DNA of 64,000 nt from contig NZ_LT985361.1 in assembly GCF_900269665.1 (NCBI RefSeq), positions 3,420,802-3,484,801 of the forward strand, given 5' to 3'. The notes beneath the pieces were generated by a model. The model was not told where the DNA came from. It was given only the letters and a program-made list of their open reading frames with translations, and made no database searches. This DNA is from Nocardia suismassiliense. GTDB taxonomy: Bacteria > Actinomycetota > Actinomycetes > Mycobacteriales > Mycobacteriaceae. The position numbers and the translations under genes are program-made. Shown here piece after piece: positions 51,720 through 59,869 of this stretch (the stretch's first letter is position 1; each line of letters opens with the position of its first letter).

Positions 51720-52261
51720 CAGCGGTCCCGGTGGTTCGATAGTGGGGCGTGGTTGTCGGCGTGGTCGGCCGTCGCGGCGAGGTGCACGCGCAGCCTGCCG
51801 AGCAGGTCGAACAGTGCCTGCTCGTCGCCGCGGCCGAACCCGGCGAACATCTCGGTGAGCCAGCGTTCGTGTTCGGCGGCCATCTCGTCGAAGCGGGCGC
51901 GGCCGAGGTCGGTGAGCCGCACCAGCGTCGCGCGCTTGTCGATCGGGTCCGGAATCCGGTCGACCCAGCCCTCGGCGACCAGCTGATCGGTCAGGCCGGT
52001 GACATTGCCGCCGGTCACCATCAGATAGCGGGACAGCGCGCTCATCCGCAGGCCGTCGTGGTGCCGGTCGAGCTGGGCCAGGTAGTCGAAACGGGGGAGG
52101 GTGGTGGCGAACCGCGTCCGCAGCCGGGTACGGATCTCCTGCTCGATCTCGTTGGTGGTGGCCAGCAGTCGCAGCCATAGCCGCACATCGAGGTGGTCGC
52201 CGGATATGGTGCGGGCCTCCATACCGATGCGTTCGTCGCCGAGCTCCGGGTGGGTGGTCAC
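51719..52261 (-). CDS. MarR family regulator of the aromatic-CoA operon
   Basis: Encodes 180 aa from GTG 52261. The MarR winged helix is visible: LPRFDYLAQLDRHHDGLRMS, SRYLMVTGGNVTGLTDQLVA (recognition helix) and WVDRIPDPIDKRATLVRLTD (wing). It is embedded between the SDR and crotonase genes with a 1-bp gap and a 1-bp overlap. Such embedded MarR repressors usually sense the CoA thioester made by the operon's ligase. Two TAAAGCTTT-type dyads upstream of the first gene (55431-55454) are its likely operators. Confidence 0.9.
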   Translation of the reverse strand: MTTHPELGDERIGMEARTISGDHLDVRLWLRLLATTNEIEQEIRTRLRTRFATTLPRFDYLAQLDRHHDGLRMSALSRYLMVTGGNVTGLTDQLVAEGWVDRIPDPIDKRATLVRLTDLGRARFDEMAAEHERWLTEMFAGFGRGDEQALFDLLGRLRVHLAATADHADNHAPLSNHRDR

Positions 52262-52262
52262 C

Positions 52263-53051
52263 TCACATCACCTCCCCGCCGCTGACCGAAATCGACTGTC
52301 CGGTCAGCGAAGCCGCGCCATCCGAGCACAGCCACGCGACGGTGTCGGCGACCTCGGCCGGCTCGACCAGCCTGCCCTGCGGGTTGTGCCGGGTGAAGGC
52401 GGCGCGCGCCGCTTCGGCACTGCGGCCGGTGGTTTCGATCACGTGGGTCACGCTCTCCTGCAACAGGTCGGTGTCGGTGAAGCCGGGGCAGACCGCGTTC
52501 ACCGTGATCGACGTGCCCGCGAGTTCCAGTGCCAGTGCGCGGGTCAGCCCGATCACGCCGTGCTTGGCCGCCGCGTACGCGGTGACGTACGGGTAGCCGC
52601 GCAGGCCCGCGGTGCTGGCGATGTTGACCACCCGGCCCCGCCCGGTCGCGCGCATGTCGGCCACCGCGTTCCTGGTGCAGAGGAAGGTGCCGGTGAGGTT
52701 GACGGCGAGCATGCGCTGCCACAGTTCGTCGCTGGTGCGCGCCAACGGTGCGCTGGCCGCCTGACCGGCATTGTTGATCAGGATGTCGACCGCGCCGTGC
52801 AGTTCGCGGGCTTGGTCGAACGCGGCGGTGACGGCGGCCGCGTCGGTGACGTCGCACGCGACGGCGAGCGCTTGCGCCGACTTCGGCAGCCCGGCAACGG
52901 TTTCGGTGGCGCGCGCCAGATCACGCGCCACCAGGGTGAGGCGGGCGCCGTCGTGCGCGAGCCTGCGCGCGATGGCGGCGCCGATGCCGCGGGAGCCGCC
53001 GGTGACGAACGCGTGCCGATCGGCGAGACCGGGCTCGAGCATGCCGGTCAT
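52263..53051 (-). CDS. SDR oxidoreductase (3-hydroxyacyl-CoA-dehydrogenase-like)
   Basis: Encodes 262 aa from ATG 53051, overlapping the upstream stop as ATGA. FVTGGSRGIGAAIARRLA binds NAD(H)/NADP(H), INNAGQAASAPL is the NNAG motif, and NIASTAGLRGYPYVTAYAAAKHG supplies the Ser, Tyr and Lys of the active site; the C-terminus has SLTGQSISVSGGEVM as in FabG-like proteins. In this operon it would oxidise or reduce a hydroxy/keto group on the CoA-bound ring or chain. Confidence 0.9.
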   Translation of the reverse strand: MTGMLEPGLADRHAFVTGGSRGIGAAIARRLAHDGARLTLVARDLARATETVAGLPKSAQALAVACDVTDAAAVTAAFDQARELHGAVDILINNAGQAASAPLARTSDELWQRMLAVNLTGTFLCTRNAVADMRATGRGRVVNIASTAGLRGYPYVTAYAAAKHGVIGLTRALALELAGTSITVNAVCPGFTDTDLLQESVTHVIETTGRSAEAARAAFTRHNPQGRLVEPAEVADTVAWLCSDGAASLTGQSISVSGGEVM

Positions 53052-55390
53052 CCTTTCCCGGCCGCCGCGGCGGCCTGCTGGCGCTGGATGTTCGCCTCGA
53101 ATTGCCGTTTGGCGGCGCCGTACTGCTTGGGCCAGGCGAGCTCGGTGTAGCCGATCCTGGCCGCCTCGGTGAGCGTCCAGGCCGGGTTGGCCAGGTGCGG
53201 CCGGGCGATGGCGCACAGGTCGGCGCGGCCGGCGGCCACGATGCTGTTCACGTGGTCGGCCTCGGAGATCGCGCCGACGGCGATGGTGGGGATGCCCGCC
53301 TCCTGGCGCACCCGGTCGGCGAACGGTGTCTGCCACATCCGCCCGAAGGTCGGTTGCTCTTGCTTGGTCACCTGGCCGGAGGAACAGTCGATCAGGTCGG
53401 CACCCGCCTGTTTGAAGCACCGCGCGATCTCGACGGCGTCGGCCGGAGTGATGCCGCCCTCGGCCCAGTCGTGCGCCGAAATACGCACCGACATCGGCAG
53501 TTCCGCCGGCCAGGCGTCGCGCACGGCCTCGAATACTTCCAGCGGATAACGCAGCCGGTTCGCCAGCGACCCGCCGTAGGCATCGGTGCGCTGGTTGGTC
53601 AGCGGGGAGATGAAGCTCGACAGCAGATAGCCGTGCGCGCAATGCAATTCGAGCCAGTCGAAGCCCGCCGCGGCGCCGCGGCGGGTGGCGTCGACGAATT
53701 GTGCTGTCACCTCGTCCATGTCGGCTCGGGTCATCGCCCGTGACCACTGGCTGATGCCGGGCAGGTATTGCTGCGGCGAGGCCGAGATCAACGGCCAGTT
53801 CGGCTCGTCGTCATCGGGGGTGAGCGGTTGGTCGATGCCGTCCCACATGCGGCGGGTGGAACCCTTGGCGCCCGAATGACCGATCTGCAGGCCGATTTTC
53901 GCGTCGGAGTTGTCGTGTACCCAGTCGACGATGCGCTGCCAGGCCCGCTGCTGCTCGTCGGTGTACAGGCCTGGGCAGCCGGGCGTGATCCGGCCGGTCG
54001 GGCTCACGCAGGTCATCTCGACGAAGACCAGGCCGGCACCGCCTTGCGCGCGGGCGCCGAGGTGCACCAGGTGGAAGTCGCTGGGGACGCCGTCGACGGC
54101 GGAGTACTGGGCCATCGGCGAGACGATCACCCGATTCTTCAGCGTCACCGACCGCGCCGTGTACGGCGTGAACATCGGTGGGACGGAAGGCTCTTCGGCG
54201 GTGCGCGAGATCCCGGCCCGTGCGTCGAACCAGCGTTCGTAATTCTCCAGCCAGCCCTTGTCACGCAGCCGCAGATTCTCGTGACTGATGCGCTGGCTGC
54301 GGGTGAGCATCGAGTACATGAACTGCTCGGGTTCGAGTTGGTCGCAGTAGCGTTCGCCGCACACCTCGAACCACTCCATGGCGTTCCAGGCCGCGTTCTG
54401 TAGCCGTAACGCGTCGATCGAGCGGATCTGCTGGTAGTGCTCGAGGACTGCGGGCAGGTCCGCCGGGGTGTCGCCGTGCTCGCCGAGCTGGCGGACCAGT
54501 TCGATGGCATCCTCGAGTGCCAGTTTGGTGCCGGAGCCGATGGCGAAGTGGGCGGTGTGTACGGCGTCGCCCATCAGCACCACATGGCTGTTGCCGGTTC
54601 GCAGCCACCACTTCTCGCATTTGACCCGCTGGAAGTTCTGCCACCCCGAGCCCGGCAGGTGGCGCGAGTTCGTCATCAGCTTCTCGCCCTGCAGGTTGTC
54701 GGCGAACAGCCGCTCGCAGAACGCCACCGACTCGTCCGGGCGGGCCCGGTCCAGGCCGTGCGCTCGCCACACGCGCTCCGGTGCCTCGACGATGAAGGTG
54801 CTGGTGTTCTCGTCGAACTTGTAGATGTGCGCCTGGATCCAGCCGTGTTCGGTCTGGACGAAGTCGAAAGTGAAAGCGTCGTACAGCTTCTCGGTGCCCA
54901 GCCAGATGTAGCGGTTCGGACGCGTCACGAGGTCGGGTACGAAGATGTCCCGGTGCTCGCCGCGGATCTTCGAGGAGATGCCGTCGGCGGCGACGATCAG
55001 GTCGGCGTCGGGGAATTCACTGGCGGAGTTGACCTCTCGGTCGAATTCGAGTTTTACCCCGACCTCCTCGCACCGTGCCTGCAGGATGTTCAGCAGCTTC
55101 TTGCGGCCGATGCCGACGAAGCCGTGCCCGCCCGAGCGCAGCACGCGGCCCTTGAACCGTAATTCGATGTCGTCCCAGTGGTTGAACGCCGATTGGATCC
55201 GGTCCGCGGTGGCCCGATCCCACACCCGCATGTTCTCCATCGTGGCGTCGGAGAAGACCACACCCCAGCCGAAAGTGTCGTAGGGACGGTTGCGTTCGAC
55301 CACGGTGACCTCGTGATCGGCGTTGAGCTGCTTCATCAGCAACCCGAAGTACAGGCCGGCGGGTCCGCCGCCGATGCACACGACCTTCAT
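53048..55390 (-). CDS. Flavin monooxygenase-Old Yellow Enzyme fusion (2-aminobenzoyl-CoA monooxygenase/reductase or salicylyl-CoA 5-hydroxylase type)
   Basis: Encodes 780 aa with GAGGAGAG before ATG 55390. Residues 1-385 are a group A flavin monooxygenase (MKVVCIGGGPAGLYFGLLMK, then LMGDAVHTAHFAIGSGTKLA). Residues 400-780 are an Old Yellow Enzyme-type TIM-barrel reductase (VTLKNRVIVSPMAQYSAVDG, LQIGHSGAKGSTRRMW, ELHCAHGYLLSSFISPLTNQ, PTIAVGAISEADHVN). This fusion is described for 2-aminobenzoyl-CoA monooxygenase/reductase, which hydroxylates and then reduces the ring, dearomatising anthraniloyl-CoA; related enzymes hydroxylate salicylyl-CoA at C5. It is the first gene of the eight-gene operon and sets its chemistry. 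Confidence 0.92.
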   Translation of the reverse strand: MKVVCIGGGPAGLYFGLLMKQLNADHEVTVVERNRPYDTFGWGVVFSDATMENMRVWDRATADRIQSAFNHWDDIELRFKGRVLRSGGHGFVGIGRKKLLNILQARCEEVGVKLEFDREVNSASEFPDADLIVAADGISSKIRGEHRDIFVPDLVTRPNRYIWLGTEKLYDAFTFDFVQTEHGWIQAHIYKFDENTSTFIVEAPERVWRAHGLDRARPDESVAFCERLFADNLQGEKLMTNSRHLPGSGWQNFQRVKCEKWWLRTGNSHVVLMGDAVHTAHFAIGSGTKLALEDAIELVRQLGEHGDTPADLPAVLEHYQQIRSIDALRLQNAAWNAMEWFEVCGERYCDQLEPEQFMYSMLTRSQRISHENLRLRDKGWLENYERWFDARAGISRTAEEPSVPPMFTPYTARSVTLKNRVIVSPMAQYSAVDGVPSDFHLVHLGARAQGGAGLVFVEMTCVSPTGRITPGCPGLYTDEQQRAWQRIVDWVHDNSDAKIGLQIGHSGAKGSTRRMWDGIDQPLTPDDDEPNWPLISASPQQYLPGISQWSRAMTRADMDEVTAQFVDATRRGAAAGFDWLELHCAHGYLLSSFISPLTNQRTDAYGGSLANRLRYPLEVFEAVRDAWPAELPMSVRISAHDWAEGGITPADAVEIARCFKQAGADLIDCSSGQVTKQEQPTFGRMWQTPFADRVRQEAGIPTIAVGAISEADHVNSIVAAGRADLCAIARPHLANPAWTLTEAARIGYTELAWPKQYGAAKRQFEANIQRQQAAAAAGKG

Positions 55391-55430
55391 GCGCTCTCCT
55401 CAGAAGTCGCGGTAGCCAGTACTTTACAAC

Positions 55431-55454
55431 TAAAGCTTTAGGCATAAAGCTTTT
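55431..55454. promoter_or_regulatory. Double AAAGCTTT dyad, putative MarR operator of the aromatic-CoA operon
   Basis: TAAAGCTTTA (55431-55440) and TAAAGCTTTT (55445-55454) are two near-identical palindromes with centres 14 bp apart, 41-64 bp upstream of the operon's first ATG. They form an AT-rich island in GC-rich DNA, probably overlapping the promoter (TAAAGT, about 10 bp closer to the gene, could be its -10). Confidence 0.65.
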
Positions 55455-55502
55455 TCACCGGATCTGGGAGCGCCCAGCCGGGACCAGTCGTCTCCGGCGG
55501 CG

Positions 55503-56315
55503 TCATTCGTTGCGCAGGTCGTCCTCCGTGGCGCCTAGGCGCCAGTAGCCGCGAAAGGTCACATCCGCCTTGGGGATCCGTCGTTCGGTGACCAGGTGGC
55601 GGCGCAGGGCGCGGACGACGCCGGATTCGCCGGCGATCCACGCGTAGGGCCGCCGGTCCGGAAGCGCGGCGGCGCGGACCGCGTGCACGATGCGGCCACG
55701 GTCGCGGTCCTCGTGCACCAGCCAGGTGATCTCGGCGTCCGCCTCGGTGGTCAGTTCGCGGCGATCGGCCTGGTGCGGTACCTCGATCCAGACCTTGGCG
55801 ACGGTGCCGGCGGGCAGCGATTCCAGGATGCTCGCCGTCGCGGGCAATGCCGTCTCGTCCGCGGCGAGCAGGACCCAGCCGGCCTCGCCGGGCGGGCGGA
55901 AGGCGACGCTGCGGTTGTCACTGTCGCATGGTCCGAGGATGGTGACCCGATCGCCCGGCTGGGCCCGCGCCGCCCAGCGTGCGGCCGGTCCACCGTCGGC
56001 GTGCGGGACGAAGTCGATGTCCAATTCAGCAGTCTCCGGCCGATGTTCCCGCGCGGTGTAGGCGCGCATCACCGCGCGAACGGCCGGGTCGGCGGCCCGC
56101 CATTCGGCGAACCAGTTGTCCCCGGCGTCGACCGGCACCCAGGGCTTGTGCTGGCCGGGGTGGGGCAGGAACAGTGACAGGCTCTGATCCCGGCCGCCGC
56201 TGGCGAACCCGGCAAGCGGCGCACCGCCGAATACGATGCGCAGCTGGGACGGGCTGAGCAGTTCGGTCCGCAGGACCGGCACGTTCTCGAAGAAGCGAAA
56301 AGGCTGGGCGCGCAT
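55503..56315 (-). CDS. Siderophore-interacting protein (flavin-dependent ferric-siderophore reductase)
   Basis: Encodes 270 aa. It has the SIP layout: FRFFENVPVLRTELLSPSQL, the FAD-binding RAYTAREHRPETAELDIDFV with the R-x-Y-T motif, GDRVTILGPCDSD, LLAADETALPATASILESLP and the C-terminal YAWIAGESGVVRALRRHLV followed by FRGYWRLG. Such enzymes (ViuB/YqjH type) reduce ferric siderophores with NAD(P)H and release iron. It follows the siderophore lipoprotein gene by 11 bp, and both are likely under the IdeR-like box at 57372. Confidence 0.92.
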   Translation of the reverse strand: MRAQPFRFFENVPVLRTELLSPSQLRIVFGGAPLAGFASGGRDQSLSLFLPHPGQHKPWVPVDAGDNWFAEWRAADPAVRAVMRAYTAREHRPETAELDIDFVPHADGGPAARWAARAQPGDRVTILGPCDSDNRSVAFRPPGEAGWVLLAADETALPATASILESLPAGTVAKVWIEVPHQADRRELTTEADAEITWLVHEDRDRGRIVHAVRAAALPDRRPYAWIAGESGVVRALRRHLVTERRIPKADVTFRGYWRLGATEDDLRNE

Positions 56316-56326
56316 GGGGATCCCTG

Positions 56327-57343
56327 TCAGGTAACTTTGCCGGAGCGACGAACGGCGGCGGCCAGATCCTCGAGCAACGGTGCGATACCGGCGTGAGAGA
56401 ACCGGAAGATCGGTTGCCAGCCGACGACCTGATCGGCGCGCACTGCGGGCAGACCGCGCCAGACCGGGTTGGCGGCAAGAGCTTCCGGGGACAACGTGCC
56501 GGAACGGCGGTCGAGCAGGATCAGGTCGGCCCGGTACTTGTCGGTGTGCTCCCAGCTGAGCTCCTCGAAGAAGCCGTCCGGGGTGACGTTGTCCGGGGTG
56601 ACCATGTCGACGCCCAGCTCCGCGAAATAGCGCAGGTCGGTGGACATTCGCGGGTCGGAGACGTAAAAGATCCCCTGCGCGGCGGAGGCCGCCATCACGC
56701 GCAGGCCGGGTCGCTGCGCGACGGCCTCGCGAATCGCCTGGGAAGCGGCGTCGAATCGGGATCTGGCCTGGGTTGCCTTGGGCGCGTTCAGGTCCGCGCC
56801 GAGGGTGCGCGCGAGCTCGGCGTAGCGCGCGATGATCTCCGGCAGTGTCCGGTGTGCGATGCGTACCGTCGCGACATTCGCATTGATCGCCAGGATCTTT
56901 TCCTTGCTCTCGTCCGGGATGTACCAGAGCCGGTCGGGCACATACATATCGGTGACGAGCAGGTCCGGTTCGAGCGCCGCGTACTTCTCGACGTTGAACT
57001 CGCCCCAGTTGTTGCCGAGCACGGTCAGCTTGCCGAGATCGAGATCGCCCGCCAAGGGCGCCGGTTCCCCTGCTGTCGTGCGTGTTTCACCGAAGACCCC
57101 GACGATGCGGTCCTGTAGGCCATAGTCCGCCAGTAGCGCGGCGGAGCCGGCGAACGCGACGATGCGGGACGGGACCTCCTTGGTGTGGATGGTGTTGTTG
57201 CGATCGTCGGTGAACGACCAGCCGCCCGGTCCGGTGTACTGCTCGTCGGCGGACCGGCCGGTGCACGCGGTGACCGCGGCGCCGAGCCCGACTGCGCAGG
57301 CGGTCGTGAGCAGGCGGCGGCGGGAGATATGGATTGTGTCCAT
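56327..57343 (-). CDS. Iron-siderophore ABC transporter substrate-binding lipoprotein
   Basis: Encodes 338 aa from ATG 57343 (MDTIHISRRRLLTTACAVGL). Residues 8-27 contain a twin-arginine-like SRRRLL and a lipobox VTAC, so the mature protein is a lipid-anchored exported protein beginning at Cys. The FepB/FhuD-like fold is suggested by SRIVAFAGSAALLADYGLQD, KYAALEPDLLVTDMYVPDR and KYRADLILLDRRSG. It binds a ferric siderophore outside the membrane. Permease and ATPase genes are not in the window. Downstream of an IdeR/DtxR-like box; followed by the SIP gene. Confidence 0.9.
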   Translation of the reverse strand: MDTIHISRRRLLTTACAVGLGAAVTACTGRSADEQYTGPGGWSFTDDRNNTIHTKEVPSRIVAFAGSAALLADYGLQDRIVGVFGETRTTAGEPAPLAGDLDLGKLTVLGNNWGEFNVEKYAALEPDLLVTDMYVPDRLWYIPDESKEKILAINANVATVRIAHRTLPEIIARYAELARTLGADLNAPKATQARSRFDAASQAIREAVAQRPGLRVMAASAAQGIFYVSDPRMSTDLRYFAELGVDMVTPDNVTPDGFFEELSWEHTDKYRADLILLDRRSGTLSPEALAANPVWRGLPAVRADQVVGWQPIFRFSHAGIAPLLEDLAAAVRRSGKVT

Positions 57344-57371
57344 GGCGGCCATTAGAACGACCCATCGTTGA

Positions 57372-57390
57372 TTAGGCAAGCCTTACCTGA
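57372..57390. promoter_or_regulatory. IdeR/DtxR-type iron box
   Basis: TTAGGCAAGCCTTACCTGA is a 19-bp imperfect palindrome (7 of 9 arm positions match) close to the actinobacterial iron-box consensus TTAGGTTAGGCTAACCTAA. It lies 29-47 bp upstream of the siderophore lipoprotein ATG, as expected for iron repression by IdeR/DmdR. Confidence 0.85.
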
Positions 57391-57510
57391 ATGGGTTTGA
57401 TCACGGGCGGAGTGCTGGGATGTGCCGATGTCCGGCCAATGCTGTTGCCGCGTAAGACGACCGGGGCACGTCATCCGGGCCTGGTGGACGGCACAGCTGT
57501 GGTGCAGACC

Positions 57511-59040
57511 TCAGCGCCAGCTCGGCAGCCACAGGTGCTGCTGCCAACTCGACAAGGTGATCGGCAGGCCGGTGAGGATCGGGTAGTTCCAGGCGAAGTT
57601 CGCGACCACCAACCCCAGATACAGGCAGACCAGCAGCAGGCCGGTGTCGCGGCGTTCGTGGTCATCGGTCACGCGGCCGAGGATCTGCCCGAGCGCCAGA
57701 GCCACCAGCATGATCAGGAAGGGGGCCATGGCGGCGGCGTAGAAGTAGTACATCTGCCGGTCGAGCACGGCGAACCAGGGCAGCCAAGCCGCCGCGTAAC
57801 CGGTGAGGACCGAGAGGTAGCGCCAGTCGCGGCGGGTAACGGACTGCCATAGTGCCCACCCCAGTGCGGGCACCGCCAGCCACCAGATCGCGGGCGTGCC
57901 GATCAGCATGATTGCTCGCACGCACTGCGATTGCCCGCATCCGGTGGTCAGTTCGGGCTCGGGGAAGTGGTAGAGCATCGGCCGCAAGCCCATCGGCCAC
58001 GTCCACGGCTTCGACTCCCACGGATGGTGGTACCCGGCGGAGTTGGTGAGGTGGGTGTGCACGTCGAGCACTGCGGCATGGTGGAACCACAAGGAGCGCA
58101 ACGCCTCTGGGACGAAGGCGAAGAACCCGCCGTCCGCGACGGCATGTCGGTTCACCCCGGTCTCGCCGGCGAACCATCCCGCGTAGGACGCGAGATACAC
58201 CCCCAGCGCGACTATGACCAGCGCGAACGCCGCGGGTGCCGCGTCTCGCACCACCGTGCCGAGAAACGGGCGCCGCACCCCGTAGTGCCGTCGCGCGGCG
58301 GCATCGAAACCCAGACACAGGATTACGAAGAAGACCAGGAAATACGCGCCGGACCACTTTGTGCCACAGGCCAACCCGAGCAGCACGCCCGCGCCGAACC
58401 GCCACCAGCGCACGCCGAGGCGAGGCCCGAACGCGGACAACGCAATCCGGCCCTCGGCATGCGCCAGCCGCGCTCGGACCTCGTCGCGATCGACGATCAA
58501 ACAGCCGAACGCCCCGGTGACCAGCACCGCCAGGAAGATATCGAGCATGCCGATCCGCGACGAGACGAACGTGACGCCGTCGGCGATCATCAGGATTCCG
58601 GCGATGGCGCCGATCAGGGTCGAGCGCGTCAGCCGCCGGACGATCCGAATCACCAACAGCACCAGCAGAGTTCCGGCCACCGCCGCCGAGAACCGCCACC
58701 CCAGCGGTGTGTAACCGAACAGCGCCTCGCCGCCGGCGATCAGCAGTTTCCCTACCGGCGGGGGGACAACGACCACATACCCGGGGTTATCTTCGACGCC
58801 CATCCCGCTGTGCAGCATCTCCCCGGCCCGCAACGCGGAGTACTTCTCGTCGAAGACCGGCACCCCGGCGTCGGTCGTCGAGCCGAGCCCGGCGAAACGT
58901 GTCACCGCTGCGAGCAGCGTCAGCACCGCGGTGACCCACCAACCGCGTTCGGTATCAGCCGAATTGATGGCGACCTTCGGCGCCGACGGACCGACTATCG
59001 GACGAGCCGACCACCGCTCGCGCACCGAACCGACCACCAC
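57511..59040 (-). CDS. Polyprenyl-phosphate-mannose protein mannosyltransferase (PMT)
   Basis: Encodes 509 aa with about ten to eleven membrane helices. The catalytic Asp-Glu of the first external loop is seen in VPVFDEKYSALRAGEM; other PMT features are VVVPPPVGKLLIAGGEALFG, GVTFVSSRIGMLDIFLAVLV and HPWESKPWTWPMGLRPMLY. The C-terminal part is YYFYAAAMAPFLIMLV. In actinomycetes this single PMT O-mannosylates proteins exported by Sec, using polyprenyl-phosphate-mannose. A small membrane-anchored protein gene lies 22 bp upstream on the same strand. Confidence 0.93.
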   Translation of the reverse strand: MVVGSVRERWSARPIVGPSAPKVAINSADTERGWWVTAVLTLLAAVTRFAGLGSTTDAGVPVFDEKYSALRAGEMLHSGMGVEDNPGYVVVVPPPVGKLLIAGGEALFGYTPLGWRFSAAVAGTLLVLLVIRIVRRLTRSTLIGAIAGILMIADGVTFVSSRIGMLDIFLAVLVTGAFGCLIVDRDEVRARLAHAEGRIALSAFGPRLGVRWWRFGAGVLLGLACGTKWSGAYFLVFFVILCLGFDAAARRHYGVRRPFLGTVVRDAAPAAFALVIVALGVYLASYAGWFAGETGVNRHAVADGGFFAFVPEALRSLWFHHAAVLDVHTHLTNSAGYHHPWESKPWTWPMGLRPMLYHFPEPELTTGCGQSQCVRAIMLIGTPAIWWLAVPALGWALWQSVTRRDWRYLSVLTGYAAAWLPWFAVLDRQMYYFYAAAMAPFLIMLVALALGQILGRVTDDHERRDTGLLLVCLYLGLVVANFAWNYPILTGLPITLSSWQQHLWLPSWR

Positions 59041-59062
59041 ACGACCCTACGCAGTGGTGTTT

Positions 59063-59689
59063 TCAATAGACCAAATTCGCGCCGAAATCAGGGACAAGCC
59101 CGATCACGACCAGCTGACTCCACCGGTCCAAACGGCCGTTGTGCAGCTCCCAGAACCTGCGGCACAACGCGAAATACTCCAGGACAACCAGGCGCTCACC
59201 GCGCTCCAGCAGGTCTTTGGCCAAGCTCATGTTCGGACCGAAGGTGTCCATCTGTGGCGAACCGGGACTGTTACCTGCAGCGAGCAGGTGACCCTTGGCG
59301 TCGTCGACGCGCCCCTCGCGCAAGGCGATTCGGCCGAGCACCATGTTGGCGTCATGGATGGCGTTGCCGTAATTCCAGCTGTCGCGGAACCCGGGCGCCA
59401 TCGCCAGCAGCTCCTGCGCGTACTCGCGGGCCGCCTCGATGTCCCCGGCGGTGAAACTGTCTTTGGCCAGATCCGGTAGTAGGTAGAACCGGTCGGACGT
59501 GGTTCCGGGCGCCTCCGCGGTCGCGACGCCGGGCAGTGACGGCAAGGTCGCGACGGCTCCGACCACCGCTGCCGCGGCCAGCGCCGTCACCACGAGCCCG
59601 GCGACCGCCCGCGGCCGTAGGGATCGGACGGCGTTGTGTTGCTTCGGCTGGACGTCGGACGCGGAATGAGTGGACGGTTGCTCTGTCAT
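59063..59689 (-). CDS. Membrane-anchored TPR-like protein of unknown function
   Basis: Encodes 208 aa. A hydrophilic N-terminus is followed by one membrane segment (VAGLVVTALAAAAVVGAVAT, residues 29-48) and an outside domain with helical-repeat character (AAREYAQELLAMAPGFRDSW, HDANMVLGRIALREGRVDDA, MSLAKDLLERGERLVVLEYF), resembling TPR hairpins. I recognise no named family. It lies 22 bp upstream of the PMT gene on the same strand, so the two are probably co-transcribed, though a functional link is not shown. An in-frame GTG or ATG shift at the start is possible. Confidence 0.75.
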   Translation of the reverse strand: MTEQPSTHSASDVQPKQHNAVRSLRPRAVAGLVVTALAAAAVVGAVATLPSLPGVATAEAPGTTSDRFYLLPDLAKDSFTAGDIEAAREYAQELLAMAPGFRDSWNYGNAIHDANMVLGRIALREGRVDDAKGHLLAAGNSPGSPQMDTFGPNMSLAKDLLERGERLVVLEYFALCRRFWELHNGRLDRWSQLVVIGLVPDFGANLVY

Positions 59690-59820
59690 CTCGGCCTTAC
59701 CTGATCAAAGACGGGTGCGCACCGCTCAGTCGGATCGCGGAGCTCCGCTAGAGCATCGCGCGACCTCCACCTGCGCCCATAAGTTTTCGATCATCCGCCG
59801 ATCACCTGCCTGCGGTGCGA

Positions 59821-59853
59821 GCCCGGCCCGGATCGCATGATCCCGAGCCGGGC
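59821..59853 (-). terminator. Hairpin terminator after the AhpD-like gene
   Basis: GCCCGGC (59821-59827) pairs with GCCGGGC (59847-59853), and GGATC pairs with GATCC around a GCAT tetraloop, with a small asymmetric internal loop (CC/CGA). It starts 17 bp past the stop of the AhpD-like gene on the minus strand. No U-tract. Confidence 0.65.
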
Positions 59854-59869
59854 CCGCAACCCGCGTGGG

